NCBI RefSeq assembly: GCF_005239225.2
Contig: NC_133290.1
Span: 13,834,204 to 13,898,203, forward strand
Direction of reading: 5' to 3'
Origin: Populus alba
Lineage: Eukaryota > Streptophyta > Magnoliopsida > Malpighiales > Salicaceae
Length of the DNA stretch: 64,000 nucleotides
The notes below the pieces were generated by a model. It was not told where the DNA came from, ran no database searches, and saw only the letters and a list, made by a program, of their open reading frames with translations. Of this stretch, positions 34,901 to 46,976 are shown one piece after another (the stretch's first letter is position 1; each line of letters starts with the position of its first letter). Both the position numbers and the translations under genes were made by a program.

Positions 34901-37900
34901 ATGTTGAATTGCCAACCAGATCGATTTCCACAGCCTAGTAGCTCATGAGAAACCTTTTGCTTTAGGGGTCGAGTTATAATCATTGCCCCTGCATGAAGTT
35001 GAAGATGCTTACTATCCCTGTGATCCAAAATTTCAAAGAGCATCTGCTCATCTTGAAGATCAAGAATCAGCTTTGGCTTTATGTTAGCTTCACATGGTTC
35101 CCATATTATATCATCTAACCAAGATCCTTCCATCAAGTCTCTATTTTGCAATGTGAGCTTGCTGAAACGCCTTAGAGCATCACTTTTGTGAAGCTCCACA
35201 GCATTATTCTCTCTTCTATCATTAACATGATTAGAGCTATCCTCTTCCAGGCGAGATTCTAATCTCAAAAGTTGTGGATGGCATCTGCTTTCTGATAATG
35301 GAAGATTTCCAGGTTCTGAATAATCTCCTGAGCCAAAGGACTCCAAGAGAACATAAGACCTGTTCCAAAAACAGTTATCAAGGTTCTCGCTTAACTCCAC
35401 TGGGAGCTCTGAATGAAGATTTGGTGGACTAGTCACTTTTTCAGTTTCTATAACAAATGAAGATCCCAATTCAGGTCCAGAGGGGTCACAACTCTCCACA
35501 GAATTGTCACTGATAACTGGGGAATTGTCCCAGAGAATTCTCTCTTCCCAATCGTGCTGATCAAGGGGGTTGAATGTTGAATCCAATGGAGACTTCCATA
35601 CCACATCCTTGTTCAATGGTTCAGCACTAAGATAAGAGTTCTTTCTTTGTTCCTCAATTTGAACAGACATTTGAATAGCTCCATGCATAGACCCAAATCT
35701 TGCTAACTCTGAGGCATCTTTGCTGAAGATTGAGATGTCATGTTGATTTACATGCAAATGTGATGGAAGCATTTGACCAGAGTCCTTTAAAAACGCCTCT
35801 TCATCCTCTTCAACAATATCAGAAACATCCATAGATGTATACTTCTCTGAAAAATGAATTAAACAACAACATTAAAACAGGAATCAAGCAAAAAGCAACA
35901 ATAAGAAGAAGGCACAGAATTAACTGAAAATCCTTCCACATTATTAAAGAACAAAACCGAGAAACTAGACACTAAAAAGAAGAAATCAAAAGATGAGCAT
36001 ACAATGCAAATTACACAGGTCCTAAAAGTTACAGTGAAATTGCTAGAACAAGTAAAATGATAATGAGAATGGAAACATTAAGCCTGAAAGAAAATACCTA
36101 AAGCAAGAGAGCGTACCTTTCAAAATGGAATATCCATGATCTCTTTTTTCTCCTTTCTTCAAGGGTTCATGAATAGAAAATATTTCGGAGAACCGTAAGA
36201 TCTCCATCCCATCTTCTATACACAAAATTGGAAGTGGAGTGCGACCTTTATCTAGAGACCCCTTGACAGTATCAGTTTCCTCCTGCATCAGCGTAAAAGA
36301 CATCAATTAGAGTCAGAATAACAACACAACTTTTGCAAAAATTATGCAAGTGGATTATTCAACATCTTAGGTGAAAGATGGTGAACATTTACAGCTTGCC
36401 ATATTTTATCAACCTTTACAGAGAAAACAATGGTATATCTTTGATTAACAGACAATTAAGATTTATCAGGCTAGCATTTCAGAAGTGTAAGCAGCAAATT
36501 AACCACCAAGATAGAAGCATAAATGCATTTTCCCTCTTTGTTCCTTTTTCTTTCTTCCTTTCCTCAAAAAGAGCAGGATGTGATTATTTGCTATTAGAGT
36601 TGCACCATGGAGGATGTTGAGTTTTTTTTTACAAGGATGGCAGAATTCTTGACGGTAGCCTTTCTGGGTTTAGGAAAGAAGAAATGTTCTAATACTTTGA
36701 TAAAATGTGTTGTTTTTTGCAACTATCTGATTTTTCTGGATGGAAAGAATTGCTAAAATATTTCAAGGAACACTCCCCATCAAGAAAGTAATCGTGGAAC
36801 AAGATACTCTCCCAAGGTAACTCTTAACAGCACCAGAAAATAGTGGGATAGCACAAACAAGAGGCAAACTGAGAGCAAACTATGAGGTTGTCCAGACCCA
36901 AATCTTACAAACTGCAGGAACTGGGAAAGGAGACATTACTTTCAAGTGCAAACTCAATTCAAGATCTGGCATCCTCGTGATGCAATGCTTCAGGGGCTAT
37001 TAGTGAGCTTCCCTTGCTGATACTCAACACTCAACAGAAATGAAGCGTTTTTTTTATTTATTTTGAGCTTTGTCCATTTCCAGAGAATTGGCAGTTTGGC
37101 ACGCAGTGAATACCAGGAGAGGTATTTAATAACTAGCTTGCACTCATCTATATTGACATCATAATCTAACAGGCACAAATGTTTTTCCAATCTCACAGTA
37201 TGTGTTCATCTTTCAAACATTTACATAGTCAGTTTGTTGAAAGTGGATCATATGGTAATCCAAACATTTGCTGACCAGAACATCATGCAACAGCCTTTAG
37301 AATGCAAATGCTACACATAACACCTACAGAAAAATTGAAGAATAAGGAGGACATGCTAAACTAACCTCATGAATATCTACGAATTCAACATCAGAACTTT
37401 CAAAACCCACGGAGACAAGTTCTCCGGAAACTACTCCAACATCTTGCTGACCTGAAAAGGAGATTCTGAAACTATATAATCTTGCTTACACAGTTCAGAA
37501 ATTTGGAAAGCTTGTGTGTGTGTGTGTGGGGGGGGGGTATTGATTGTAAAAAACCAAAGAATTATCCACAACCAAGGAAGACAACCACAAATAGAAATAA
37601 AATATTTGAGAAAAAATATTAATAAGAGAACGACCCAAAAAAATAATCTGTTAAGTTCATAGTCAGCTGATTTATAACTTGTCTCAGAAAAAAGTTTCAG
37701 AAATTCCTTATTGCGATAATGACAATTAAGCAAAGTCTCAGAGACAATACAGATACTCTGGAAAGTTCAGATTTGGTGAAAAGCTTGGGAAAAACTCATT
37801 AGGTTCAATTGTACACTGCAAAAACTCCTGTGTGGATGATGCAATTTGGATTACTTTGTGTACAAACTCATTGAGCTGTCTGGGAATACAGAACAGAGAG

Positions 37901-39907
37901 TGGGGAAAACACAATCAATATGACTGCTGAAATCTCACATAGAAAATCCATCCAAATAGCTGATACTGAATTTGTACAGCATACCAAAGCCCCTTTCAGG
38001 TTCCCCACAAGATGGGTGTAATCAAAAAACATTTGCAGGCTATAGAGCAAATAAAGAAAAAAGGACAGGGGGATGAAAAATATCTGTTTTGTGAAACGGA
38101 GCTACCAAGTTCTGATCTGACCAGTAGCCAAGTTGATTAACACCAAACAGTCAAATTTTCTGAACTCCAATCTTTTAAAATTAAGAGAATATAATAACAG
38201 GTTTCAATATGAAAGTTTGAGAGGGGTAAAGGAAATAATCTATCTGAACCACTAAATCACAAAATAGGTCATTAATAAATAAAACCTTAAAAGATGACAG
38301 CAGTGGCCCTCAATATCTTAAATGGAAAATGATTACGCGAAAAAAAAATTGATGAGGAATTATCTATTATAAAAAAAAAAAAAAAAACAATATGAATCAC
38401 CTAAGAGTGAACCTGATTGAGAAGCTGTTTGAACTTCAAGATTTTTATCCAAAACCACAGGTTCCTTTTCAAGTTCCTCTTTCACACCTTCATCATAATC
38501 TTCATCATCAGATATGGGAGGCTGCAACGTGGATTCAGACAACATATAATCCTTTTTTGACAACAAATAGTCCTCCTCACTAACAGCTTGAATCTCAGGC
38601 CCCTCGTACTGTTCATCAAAATCTTCATAATCAACTGCATCTTCTGCCTTTGCATCATAATCTAGCAGCAGAAATACAGAGTAAACACATAATCAGAAGG
38701 TTTAATGAGATAAGGCACAAGATAAACAGCAAGTTACGTAAAGCTAAACCTCAGAAAGCACTAGTATAATGATGTGGAATCTACATATTTTGACACACAT
38801 AAATGCAAGAAAATTTATGCATGGATGCATTGCATATGTACATATGCAGAAAAGTTCAACCAGTCAGTTTCAACCTTTACCCCACACACACCAAAAAAAA
38901 AAATTCAACAAGCAAGCCACTGGACACCATCAAGATATGCATCAAAATTAAAACAAGGCAAAATCACAAGTACAATGTTCCTTGCAGCATAAAAAAACAT
39001 AGTCAGAGGAACGGTTGGAAATTTCTGACATGACTTGAACTTCACAAAAAATATTAGAAAAGAGGTGACCCTGTTCCCTGTTCAGAAATATATTCATTAG
39101 TGAGTATTTTCAATAAAACCAGCATATTTAACTATAACCTTTCCATTTGGCTTGACCAGACACATGACTGAAAAATCAGAATATCTATTCACATTGACTT
39201 CTACTAGATGTGCTGAAAAAAAATAAGTTGTTAAGTTCTCTTAATCACATATTCAAGATTCTTCCAATTTCTGATCAAATGGTACAGAAAATACGAGTGG
39301 AGACTTCAGTTACTAGAATAATGATGAGTGTCTAAACAGTTTTCCCATTCTGAAAATTTAGTTTCAATCTAATAATTGATAAGTTCCAGTCTTTCTCTTT
39401 GAAAGAACATCAAGCACAACTTAAATTGAGTAAGTGCTCTTTATTTCTTCTTTTGTTTAAATGTTTCTTCAATAAATTCTGTTTGAAATAATGTCAAGAC
39501 CTGGACAGGCATAAGTGCTCTCTATTCACTTTCTGCAATGGCATGCGACTATTCTCATTTTGAATGCATTAAGTAATTGGGATAGCATAATTTATGAAGA
39601 ACTTTGTTTCCCCAATTCCACAATATATTTTTAAAAAAACAAATCTGGGCTTGGCCACTGCAGACAAATGTTGTCAGATCATATAGTTTCCTTGCATCCC
39701 TATGGTATCATGCTTTGGGTGGTTTTAGGGTGTTTCTTAAGAGTTCTATGGGAATATGGGTCTTCATTATTCAGATTTCTGTTTCATTGATGTCTTTCCT
39801 AGGAGGTTGCATGTGCATTGCTACATACTTTCATTGACTTATAAAACATATATCTTTCAGAATTTTCATAACAGCATCTTCTTTTGCGATTTCCTAACTC
39901 ATTATTA

Positions 39908-39947
<40 letters not shown>

Positions 39948-41704
39948 ATAATTTAAAGATACCCTAAAAGGTTATTGCTTTTTCATGCAAATCAAAGCAT
40001 TGGTCTGGCAATATGTGTGCATCAACACTTGAGAATACCAAATACGTTCCTTAAAAGTAAGTTTATCTTTTCAATAGAACCGGCATTATAAGACATAGCC
40101 CTATGATCAAATTAGAAAGCTTCCCAAGTACTTGACATACAAAATTGAAATCAAATACAAGAGTTCACAACCTTGTATACCATCAAGAGAAGTAAAAAAC
40201 AGCAGAGAAAGAGAAAGAGAGGTTAATTAGTTAAAGAACCATAGATACTAACACAACATCAAAAACTGCATGACATAGTTTTCCTTGGCAGACAACATCA
40301 CCTTGTTCTGCAGCATCAGTGGATGTTTGGTGTGATTTCACTGACAACTGAAATTAGAATAGCTTAAGATTAGTGTCAACCCAAAAAAAAGGAAGGAAGA
40401 AATCTGCCCAAGCATCACAGGAATTGAAAGCTAAAACACATGATAGAGATTTTCCATACATCAATTTCTGTCAATGACGAACCCAACTTGTCAGCTAGTG
40501 CAGCAAGATGCTCCTTTGCATCCTGAAGATATGTAGTTTAGAAACATAAGTGAGAATCTCAAACTGGACACCTACCATACTAACAAATGGGAACGCTTCT
40601 TATTAAAAGTAAAAGAAGAACATATGATAAATATAGCAAGCCCACAACTCAATTGCACAACAAGATTAGAAAATAGAAGTTGCAGCAAAACAAAGCTGCT
40701 GCATGCCTGAACATCATGATTCTACCAATGTCTATCACATGCCTGAACATAATATTTAAATATGAAAACCTTTTCACTCAATATCACCTCCCAGAGTACC
40801 AAGCCATGACAAATGATGATTACCAAGCCAGTGAAGTTTAGTTTATTCTCAATCTTAGAATTCATAAAAAAAAAAGTATTAGTTCTTCACATCACTAGCC
40901 TAAGCCTCATATGTTTTTTTATCATTCCCTGCTTCAAAAAAATAATACTGCCTTCACTCAATATCAGTTTTAAGAGGAAGCCAACTATCACTTGCATGTG
41001 CATTAATTTATGTATCAACACGTGCATATTATTGAAACCTTTTACTTTAGTTAATATAAGAAATAAAAGATTACACTTAAGAGAGACAAATAAGCTCACC
41101 TCATCAAGGTAATCGGCATCAAGATCACCAGAATTATCAACATTCCCAAACATAAAACCCAAAAAATGGTTACCCCCGACTTCATCATATTCCTCGTCAT
41201 CATCTGTCCAAAAGTCATCCAGACATTAGAAAGGATGATCACAAGGGGAGTTAAAAAAAAAAAACACGTAGAACAAAAACAAAAAGGAACTAATTTTGAA
41301 TGTGTCTAAGACACACATCCTTTTTTGTAACAAAACCAGTTTGATAATCTCAGTTTGTGTTTCACAAGGTTGTCTAACTATAGGAACAAAACCAACTTAA
41401 ACTACAGCCTTTAAGAGCAGAGATTAAAGATTGCAATTAAACAAACTGTCCATACACTGTGACCATCATGATTCTACCTATATCTATCACATGTCTGAGT
41501 ACAAAACAACAAGGCTATTCATCATCCTTGACAAAGATGACGCACAACTATAGAAAACCTTCAAACTCCACAATTATACACAATTCTACCAATAATTACT
41601 ATACCAATAAGCATAAAACAATCAAATTACAAAATGTTATGACGTTAAATAACCAACTTACCATCACCAGAAGCACTTCCCGACTCATAGCCACCTCCAC
41701 CCAT
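22619..41704 (-). CDS. TAF1: TAF1, TFIID subunit 1 / histone acetyltransferase (HAF-type), 21 coding exons
   Basis: Coding exons in order: 41662-41704, 41100-41203, 40460-40522, 40302-40347, 38413-38661, 37366-37451, 36117-36282, 34760-35846, 33453-33655, 33081-33318, 31320-31656, 30571-30780, 30331-30423, 29474-29680, 28010-28216, 26810-27293, 26142-26317, 25863-25982, 24887-24943, 23653-24795, 22619-22966. All junctions are GT/AG and in phase; they total 5,667 nt, or 1,888 aa, close to Arabidopsis HAF1. TAF1 is the scaffold of general factor TFIID, acting in the nucleus at promoters. Domains: acidic TBP-binding N-terminus (GFMFGNVDNSGDLDADYLDE at about 28-48), ubiquitin-like domain 649-720, acetyltransferase core around it and up to about 1200, zinc knuckle 1387-1402, Lys/Arg/Glu-rich coiled region, and bromodomain about 1780-1875. 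The start is the first ATG after the leader intron and gives the family N-terminus (MGGGGYESGSASGD). Confidence 0.95.
23653..24795 (-). CDS. TAF1: TAF1 exon with zinc-knuckle half, triple HKPSIVIRPP repeat and basic-acidic coiled coil
   Basis: Encodes residues 1393-1773. It opens with the second half of the zinc knuckle (His1395, Cys1402); the first two cysteines (1387, 1390) are in the preceding 57-bp exon at 24887-24943. Residues 1533-1582 hold three copies of HKPSIVIRPP at an exact 20-residue period, mirrored by a 60-bp DNA period (cgtatcacaat on the plus strand at 24233, 24293 and 24353). Then comes a long charged region rich in Arg, Glu and Lys, including an uninterrupted Lys-rich run near AKKKTKKKKKRP that could be a nuclear localisation signal. 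The frame appears to extend left of 23653 only through intron sequence. Confidence 0.9.
26810..31656 (-). CDS. TAF1: TAF1 acetyltransferase-core exons
   Basis: Six exons (31320-31656, 30571-30780, 30331-30423, 29474-29680, 28010-28216, 26810-27293) encode about residues 762-1274, the later part of the DUF3591 core that carries the acetyltransferase and TAF7-binding region. Recognisable blocks are RADELSAHFPNISETILRKR, a winged-helix-like segment, then HLFWAKKRDF, YESMQAGLYRL and RWHRIAMIRKLSSEQA. The end of the last exon is acidic (SDSEANSDLDSFAGDLENLL). No frame break or premature stop is seen. Confidence 0.9.
31870..32190. repeat. Probable repeat insertion in a TAF1 intron
   Basis: Within the intron between the exons ending at 33081 and starting at 31656. 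The sequence from about 31885 is rich in cccgacccgaacc, ggatatccac and ccaaacccaacc words, unlike the surrounding A/T-rich intron, and is followed by tata-rich DNA. Such Pro/Asn-codon-like strings are typical of dispersed plant repeats. Family not identified. Confidence 0.35.
33081..33655 (-). CDS. TAF1: TAF1 ubiquitin-like domain exons
   Basis: Two exons, 33453-33655 and 33081-33318, joined in phase 1, encode residues 615-761. The segment 649-720 (MKIILKSLGGKG through LLHLVRT) has the beta-grasp pattern of ubiquitin and ends without a Gly-Gly, so it is a fixed domain rather than a processed modifier. It is preceded by the conserved plant and animal TAF1 stretch HRPKALWYPHD. A ubiquitin-like domain in this place is a known peculiarity of plant TAF1. 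Confidence 0.88.
33955..34020. repeat. Short palindrome-rich repeat fragment in a TAF1 intron
   Basis: Contains the 10-bp palindrome gccttaaggc at 33966-33975 and nearby gcctaaggtgcctag. It resembles the ends of small non-autonomous plant elements with gcc-t-aggc repeats. Too short to classify. Confidence 0.3.
39901..39945 (+). repeat. (ATT)n microsatellite in a TAF1 intron
   Basis: About 13 ATT units with one T-tract interruption near the left end, in the large intron 38662-40301. Confidence 0.9.
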
Positions 41705-42720
41705 GTTTTAAAGGCAGTTCTGCCAAGAATCATGAAAATGAAAATTTCAATTTTTAGCTATTAAACTAAAAAAAAAAAATGAATAACCAATTAAATTTCA
41801 TTTATTTAATAGAAAGTTTTTATTTCATTTGAAAAATCCACGTGGAAAACAGAAAATATATGGCTAAATTTTTTTTTAAAAAGAGCTAAAATAATGCCAA
41901 AGAAATTGAAAAAAGAACTTTTAAAAGCAAAGATAAAACCAAAACCTAACAAAAACCAATAAACACACTAAAAAAACAAAAATAATCACGAAAAAAAAGA
42001 ACAACATCATAAAAAAAAATTCGAAAATGGGAACCAGAATTAGCTACAAAACAAAAAAAATTAAGAGAAAATCATAAAATCACACCAAAAATACTTAAAA
42101 TTCGTTGAAATAACGAATAATAACCGCACCGGAATTCTCCCATGAAGTAAATAAATGTTCTCTAAAACTTTCAATTTCCAATTGATAAAGAAACACTTGT
42201 AAGCAACCTAAAATCAAACCCTGTCACAAACCTACAAAATACGGCGGGAAGCCAGAATAGCCAAAATTCGAAAAAGAAACCACAAAATATCTCGAAAAAA
42301 GAACAAATTGAAGATAAATTTACAAAATTAAGCCAAAAATACTAATATAGAAAATTAAATTCGTTGGAATAATTAGTACTAACCAACCGTACTTGGATTC
42401 TTGCATGAAGAAAATACAATTGTAGTTTAAAAAATGAGATTCCAGTTAAGTTTAAAAGGAAAACAAAGAGACAAAATCAGCGATTTGAATTTGGAAGGAA
42501 GGAAGGAAGAAATGATATATGAAAGGAGCTGAAATAAGAAATTGGAGTGGTTGGATTGAGATGTTACCTGGTAATTTAAGAGGATTGATTCATATCCTGG
42601 TGGTTAACAACGATCATCTCCGACCGGGATAGCGACGACGGAGTGGATTTTGCATTCAACGACGAACTGAGAGGTTTTCTGCTTTTGCGTTTCTTTCTTC
42701 ATTAAAAGAAAGCAATAGAG
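41705..42720 (-). other. 5' UTR exon and leader intron of TAF1
   Basis: Upstream of the ATG at 41704 there is an acceptor (TTGGCAG) at about 41721. A matching donor (CCAG then GTAACA) lies near 42568, so a non-coding first exon probably spans about 42570-42700 and contains GC-richer sequence (gtcgtcgctatcccggtcgg on the minus strand). The leader intron is about 850 bp and A-rich on the plus strand. A leader intron is common in plant housekeeping genes. The transcription start is not fixed by sequence alone. Confidence 0.55.
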
Positions 42721-42764
42721 TGTTGGGGACAGGAGTCGGGTCGCGTTTCGGAGATGGGTGGAAT

Positions 42765-42770
42765 TGGGCC
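42765..42770 (-). promoter_or_regulatory. Site II-like element in the TAF1 promoter
   Basis: TGGGCC on the plus strand (GGCCCA on minus), close upstream of the inferred TAF1 first exon. TGGGCY elements bind TCP factors and are frequent in promoters of growth-linked plant genes. A single copy, so the call is weak. Confidence 0.35.
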
Positions 42771-42779
42771 TAGACTTTT

Positions 42780-45342
42780 TGGATTCGTGGAATACAATCC
42801 AAGCCCGTAGAAAAATAAACGTTTTTTTAACCCGGTCTGCCCAAGACCGAGTTCAAAAATTAAGTAAGAATCGATTTAATCTAAAATAATATTATTTTAA
42901 TTTTTTTTATAAAAATATTAAATTAAATTTTTTAAAAGAAAAAAAATAAAAAATCAAACTAAATTTTAACCAAATTGATTACATATGGATTAACTTTTTA
43001 AGGCAATTGAATCAATTTTTTTTTAACTTGACATAAATTAAGAGTCAAGTTGAATAAATTTTAAGTTAATCCATTTTAAATTTGTCACGGGTTTAAATTT
43101 TTTAAAATTCATTTATTATTTGTTTGCTTTATTTTGGGGGTTTCACTTGTTGTCATGTCATCAAATTGATACTTGATGATATTATTTGTAAAATTTATTG
43201 AGATGGATATTTTGTAATAAATAAGATTATTTTTATAATTATATTTAATATATCTGATTTGTGAACTAATTAAAAAAAAAGATTAAATTATTAGGTAAAC
43301 TTGTTGGTCACCAAATCAATTATTTATATTAAAAAACATTATTTTTTTTTTCTCGATGCTTATCTAAATAGGTTGGGTTGTGTCAACCAAGTCATTAAAA
43401 ACTCTATTAATTCAATTATATTTTATCAAATTAATATTATATTTAGTTTAATTAAAAATTTGGATCAACCTCTAAACCTTAATTTTTTAAAAAAAAAAAA
43501 AAATTGCCATTGTACTGTACAAAGTTTAACAATTATGAGTGCAATATTAGGAATAGAAAAAACAAAATGTAAACAAATAAAAAAAGTTGACTGGTACAAA
43601 AAGATTATCCTTGAAAGTTGAAACCATTATCCTTGTTTGCTTCATTTTCATTAGAGAAAGAAGAATGGGATGGCTTGGGTTTGGGATCTGGGTTCTTAAT
43701 TTTTTGGCTTGGCTAAGTGGAAGGTTTGGGTTCTTAAGGTGATCCATTTTTTATTCTTTAAAGGACGATATATATATATATTGATGTACTCCTTAAGAAT
43801 CAATTATATTATATTATATTATATGGTTCACATGTATTAAGTAAAATCAAATGTCTTGTCTAGATTTAATAAAACACTAACAATCCATCTCTTTAATACT
43901 AGTTAATTTCTTGTCACATGTACGTGTATTATTGAACTATATATTTAATATTTTTTTTTAGTATATAAAAAAGTAAAACAAAAAAAAGTTTAGTTAGATA
44001 ATTTTAGAGTGAATTTTTTTCACTTTTAAAATAAAAAGTATAAAAATAATATGTTTTTAGAGACAATATTTATTATTTTAAACAAGGCTCAAATAATGAA
44101 TAAGTGCAATCAACTCCAATTTTTTTTAACCGTTAAGCCGGTCCTAATTTTATAACTAAAATTATTATACTATTATTAATTTCAATACTCAAAATAAATT
44201 AAAGTAAAAAAAATATAATATCTAATTATCTTTTTTAGTTATGTAAGATAAACAATAATATTTATTAAATAATAGACCTTCTTGTGTTTTATTATATCTT
44301 GTTTATTATCAATCAAATATGATATAAATATAATCACTCCGTCTTGTAAATTATTATCATGTTTTATCTTTTCTCTTTTATTTCTACTATCTTTTCTTTG
44401 CTATTATCTTTTCTTTTCTATTATAAGACAGTAATTAAACATTGATTTTGTGTTCATTCATTCCTTTTTTGTCACATTAAGTAAGAAATTAAAACGCGTT
44501 GGTTTTAATTGTAGCCGGTACTATACTTACAATCTCACACAATACTATGGATCAACTGTTTATTTTTTAATAATTCATTTGGGTCCTCAAAAATTTAACT
44601 TTGGGTGATTTGATCTTAATTGAAAGCTAATTATTTTTTATTCATTAGTGAATGGTGAATTAGAAAAAGATGAACCAAAATAAAATAAAAAATGCGCCAA
44701 ATATGGGTGGCGTGACAGAGAATTCAAGAAAAATCCAATTAGGGCTTCAAATTTTAAAAAATAACATAAATTATATACTTTAGTTTCCTTTAAATTTTTT
44801 AAAAATAATTTTGATATAAAAAATTATTTTTATTATTTTTTAATTATTGGTTATATAGAGAGAGAAAAGACAGATGGATTGCCGGAGGTTTTACACAATT
44901 AATTTCGTTCTTAGTTTCTTATCCAACACGGCCAAAAATAATAAGAACTGGAAACCATCGTTCTACTCCTGACAGAATATTCATTACGGTTAGATGATCA
45001 ACTTAAGCAAAAACAAAAGCACTTTATTGCATGGTCTCACGATTCGAAGGTAGAAACAAAGAGCACAAAGAACAATGACTTGCCTTGCACTACTCAACAC
45101 TGCATGTAACAATGTAAATTATAAACCTTCACAAGAAACTTTGCGGACTGATCACTGACTATATATATATATATATATGGAGCAATCACAACGACTGTTC
45201 CATTTGGACCATCTGTGGCCTGCATATAAATTGGTGGTTGATCATGGCTGATCTAGATAGAGGAATCGCCGCCTGCCCTAGTGCCTCTAGCACTTATATC
45301 ACCGACAACGGCGACAAGAGACGTCGACAGCACGTACAGGCC
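42780..45342. other. AT-rich intergenic region between TAF1 and the first proline-rich gene
   Basis: No gene recognised. The sequence is dominated by A/T tracts, including short cttttctttt repeats near 44370-44420 and an AT run at about 45162-45178. The last ~150 bp before 45343 are GC-richer and probably form the 3' UTR of the proline-rich gene. Confidence 0.5.
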
Positions 45343-46053
45343 TTAAGGGCTAGTGATCTCATGGATTTGATTTGTAGGACTTGCACTGGGAACTTTCGGG
45401 ATCCAATGATTAGGTGGCCAGGAAGGACACTTAACATATGGAAATTTGGGTATGGCGGGCAATGATTTTGGCTGTGGCATAGGCCAGTGCTTGACTGGTG
45501 GGAATTTGGGAATGGTGGGAAATTTATATGGCTTTGGCATAGGCCAGTGCTTGACAGGTGGGAATTTGGGAATGGTGGGAAATGTATGCGGTTCAGGGTT
45601 AGGCAGAGGAGGTGACTCGGAGCTAGTCGGTGGTGGCATTGCATCCTTTGGTGGTGACATGGAGGTTGGTGGTGGCAATGTCGGTACTGGTTCCACTGGT
45701 GTTGGTTTTGGTTTTGGTGGATTTGAAGGTTTCAACACAGGAATTCTAGGAGAAGGTGTTGGTTTTGGTGGATTGGAAGGTGTCCTTACAGGAATGCTAG
45801 GAGATGGTTTTGGTTTCGGTGGAGGTGAAGGTGTGGGCGGTGTTTCAGCTGGGGATGGCGGTGTTGGTGTTGGTGTTGATGTAGGTGGTGCGGGAGTCAG
45901 TTTAGGTGGCAAATGAGGCCATTTAGGTTTAGGCAACGGAGACAAATCCTTAGCTTGGTGAAGAAGATGCCGAGTTGCCAAGACAACATTAGAGCATGAA
46001 AGTGGAAAAAATATGAAGACAGCTATGATCATGAGGTAATGAACAGAAGCCAT
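45343..46053 (-). CDS. Secreted proline-rich protein, 236 aa (cluster member A)
   Basis: Intact ORF. Residues 1-26 form a signal peptide (hydrophobic MIIAVFIFFPLSC core, cleavage likely after VVLA), followed by TRHLLHQ. The mature part is dominated by Pro with Lys, Ser and Thr: PKP, PTP and SPPP motifs suggest hydroxyproline-rich cell-wall character. The C-terminal third has three copies of a unit FPTIPKFPPVKHWPMP (the last one diverged, ending PYVKCPSWPP), encoded by a 60-bp DNA repeat (ggcataggccagtgcttgac at 45476 and 45536). A TATATATA box lies at 46094-46101. Function unknown; the leader plus R-H-L motif joins it to the four smaller genes to the right. A Gly-rich frame on the opposite strand is its mirror image. 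Confidence 0.8.
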   Translation of the reverse strand: MASVHYLMIIAVFIFFPLSCSNVVLATRHLLHQAKDLSPLPKPKWPHLPPKLTPAPPTSTPTPTPPSPAETPPTPSPPPKPKPSPSIPVRTPSNPPKPTPSPRIPVLKPSNPPKPKPTPVEPVPTLPPPTSMSPPKDAMPPPTSSESPPLPNPEPHTFPTIPKFPPVKHWPMPKPYKFPTIPKFPPVKHWPMPQPKSLPAIPKFPYVKCPSWPPNHWIPKVPSASPTNQIHEITSP

Positions 46054-46093
46054 GACTGTATACAGAACTATTTCTTTTTACACTTTGCTTGTG

Positions 46094-46101
46094 TATATAT
46101 A
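46094..46101 (-). promoter_or_regulatory. TATA box of proline-rich gene A
   Basis: TATATATA about 40 bp upstream of the ATG at 46053, so the 5' UTR would be only about 10 nt if this is the active box. A longer leader from an upstream start is possible. Confidence 0.45.
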
Positions 46102-46317
46102 GGGGGGCTGGGGAGAGCAAGCTGAGGACATGAACTAAATATGTTGAGTAATATTCCTTCACACGTAAGATTTCTTGAGATGGTGCAGGTTCACAATTAA
46201 TAGTGTCAAATTGTAGCTGTAGTGGAAGAACAAGGCTTGTTTAAGGCATAAATTAAAACACCTTCAAATTAACTTGCAAGTTAAAGAAGGAATCTGTGCT
46301 TACAATGTCTCTTTAGG

Positions 46318-46505
46318 GCCCCTTTGGAATTAAGATTGAACTTGGAATTTGATTTTTTTAAAAAATTAAATTATTTATTTTAGTATTTTTGAATCGTTGT
46401 GATGTAATAATATTAAAAATAAAAAATTAATATTTTAATATATTTTAAAACAAAAAAATATTTTAAAAAACAATCTTTAATTACCACATTCACAAATACC
46501 TCATA
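46318..46505. repeat. A/T-rich interspersed element (MITE-like)
   Basis: Begins near cccctttggaattaag and ends near taccacattcacaaatacc, giving imperfect inverted ends around a core with ttgtgatgtaataatatt. Same architecture as the element at 17655-17840 and related A/T-rich copies at about 4420, 5130, 10310, 49420 and 59880. Confidence 0.5.
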
Positions 46506-46976
46506 AAGCAGATTGATTACCAATTGGGTTACAGGCAATTGAATGCTAGAGCAAGATCCTTGTTCATTTAAATCCATTTCGGTACCTGATTGTGTATAAA
46601 GTCCATAAAAGAAGTGTTACAGATGATGGGGCTACTGCTGTCACTGAAACATTAAACATAATTTATCCTTTCTTCTTCATAATTCAGCTCTAACAATCAT
46701 TTTCCGAAACATTCTGATGTTTTCTTGGCTTTAAACATTCTGATGTTTTCTTGAAAATTAAGTAGGTACTGATCCAGAAATGCCCTGGAAATAATAGCTG
46801 TTCTTGAGAGTCACTCTGTTACAAAAATTTAGCCAAGCGATTTAAGCATTCCAAGCAAGTTTGATTAGCAATGGCTTCTTGATGATAGCTTGAAGAATCT
46901 GAGACACAACTACTTGAAGCTTCTCATTAAAATGCCAAAAATGTTGGGTCACCTACAATACTGAGCACCCTTTAAT

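Noticed and set aside
45446..45916. Gly-rich plus-strand ORF of 156 aa
   Set aside because: It is the reverse complement of proline-rich gene A; Gly codons mirror Pro codons. The minus frame has the signal peptide and TATA box.
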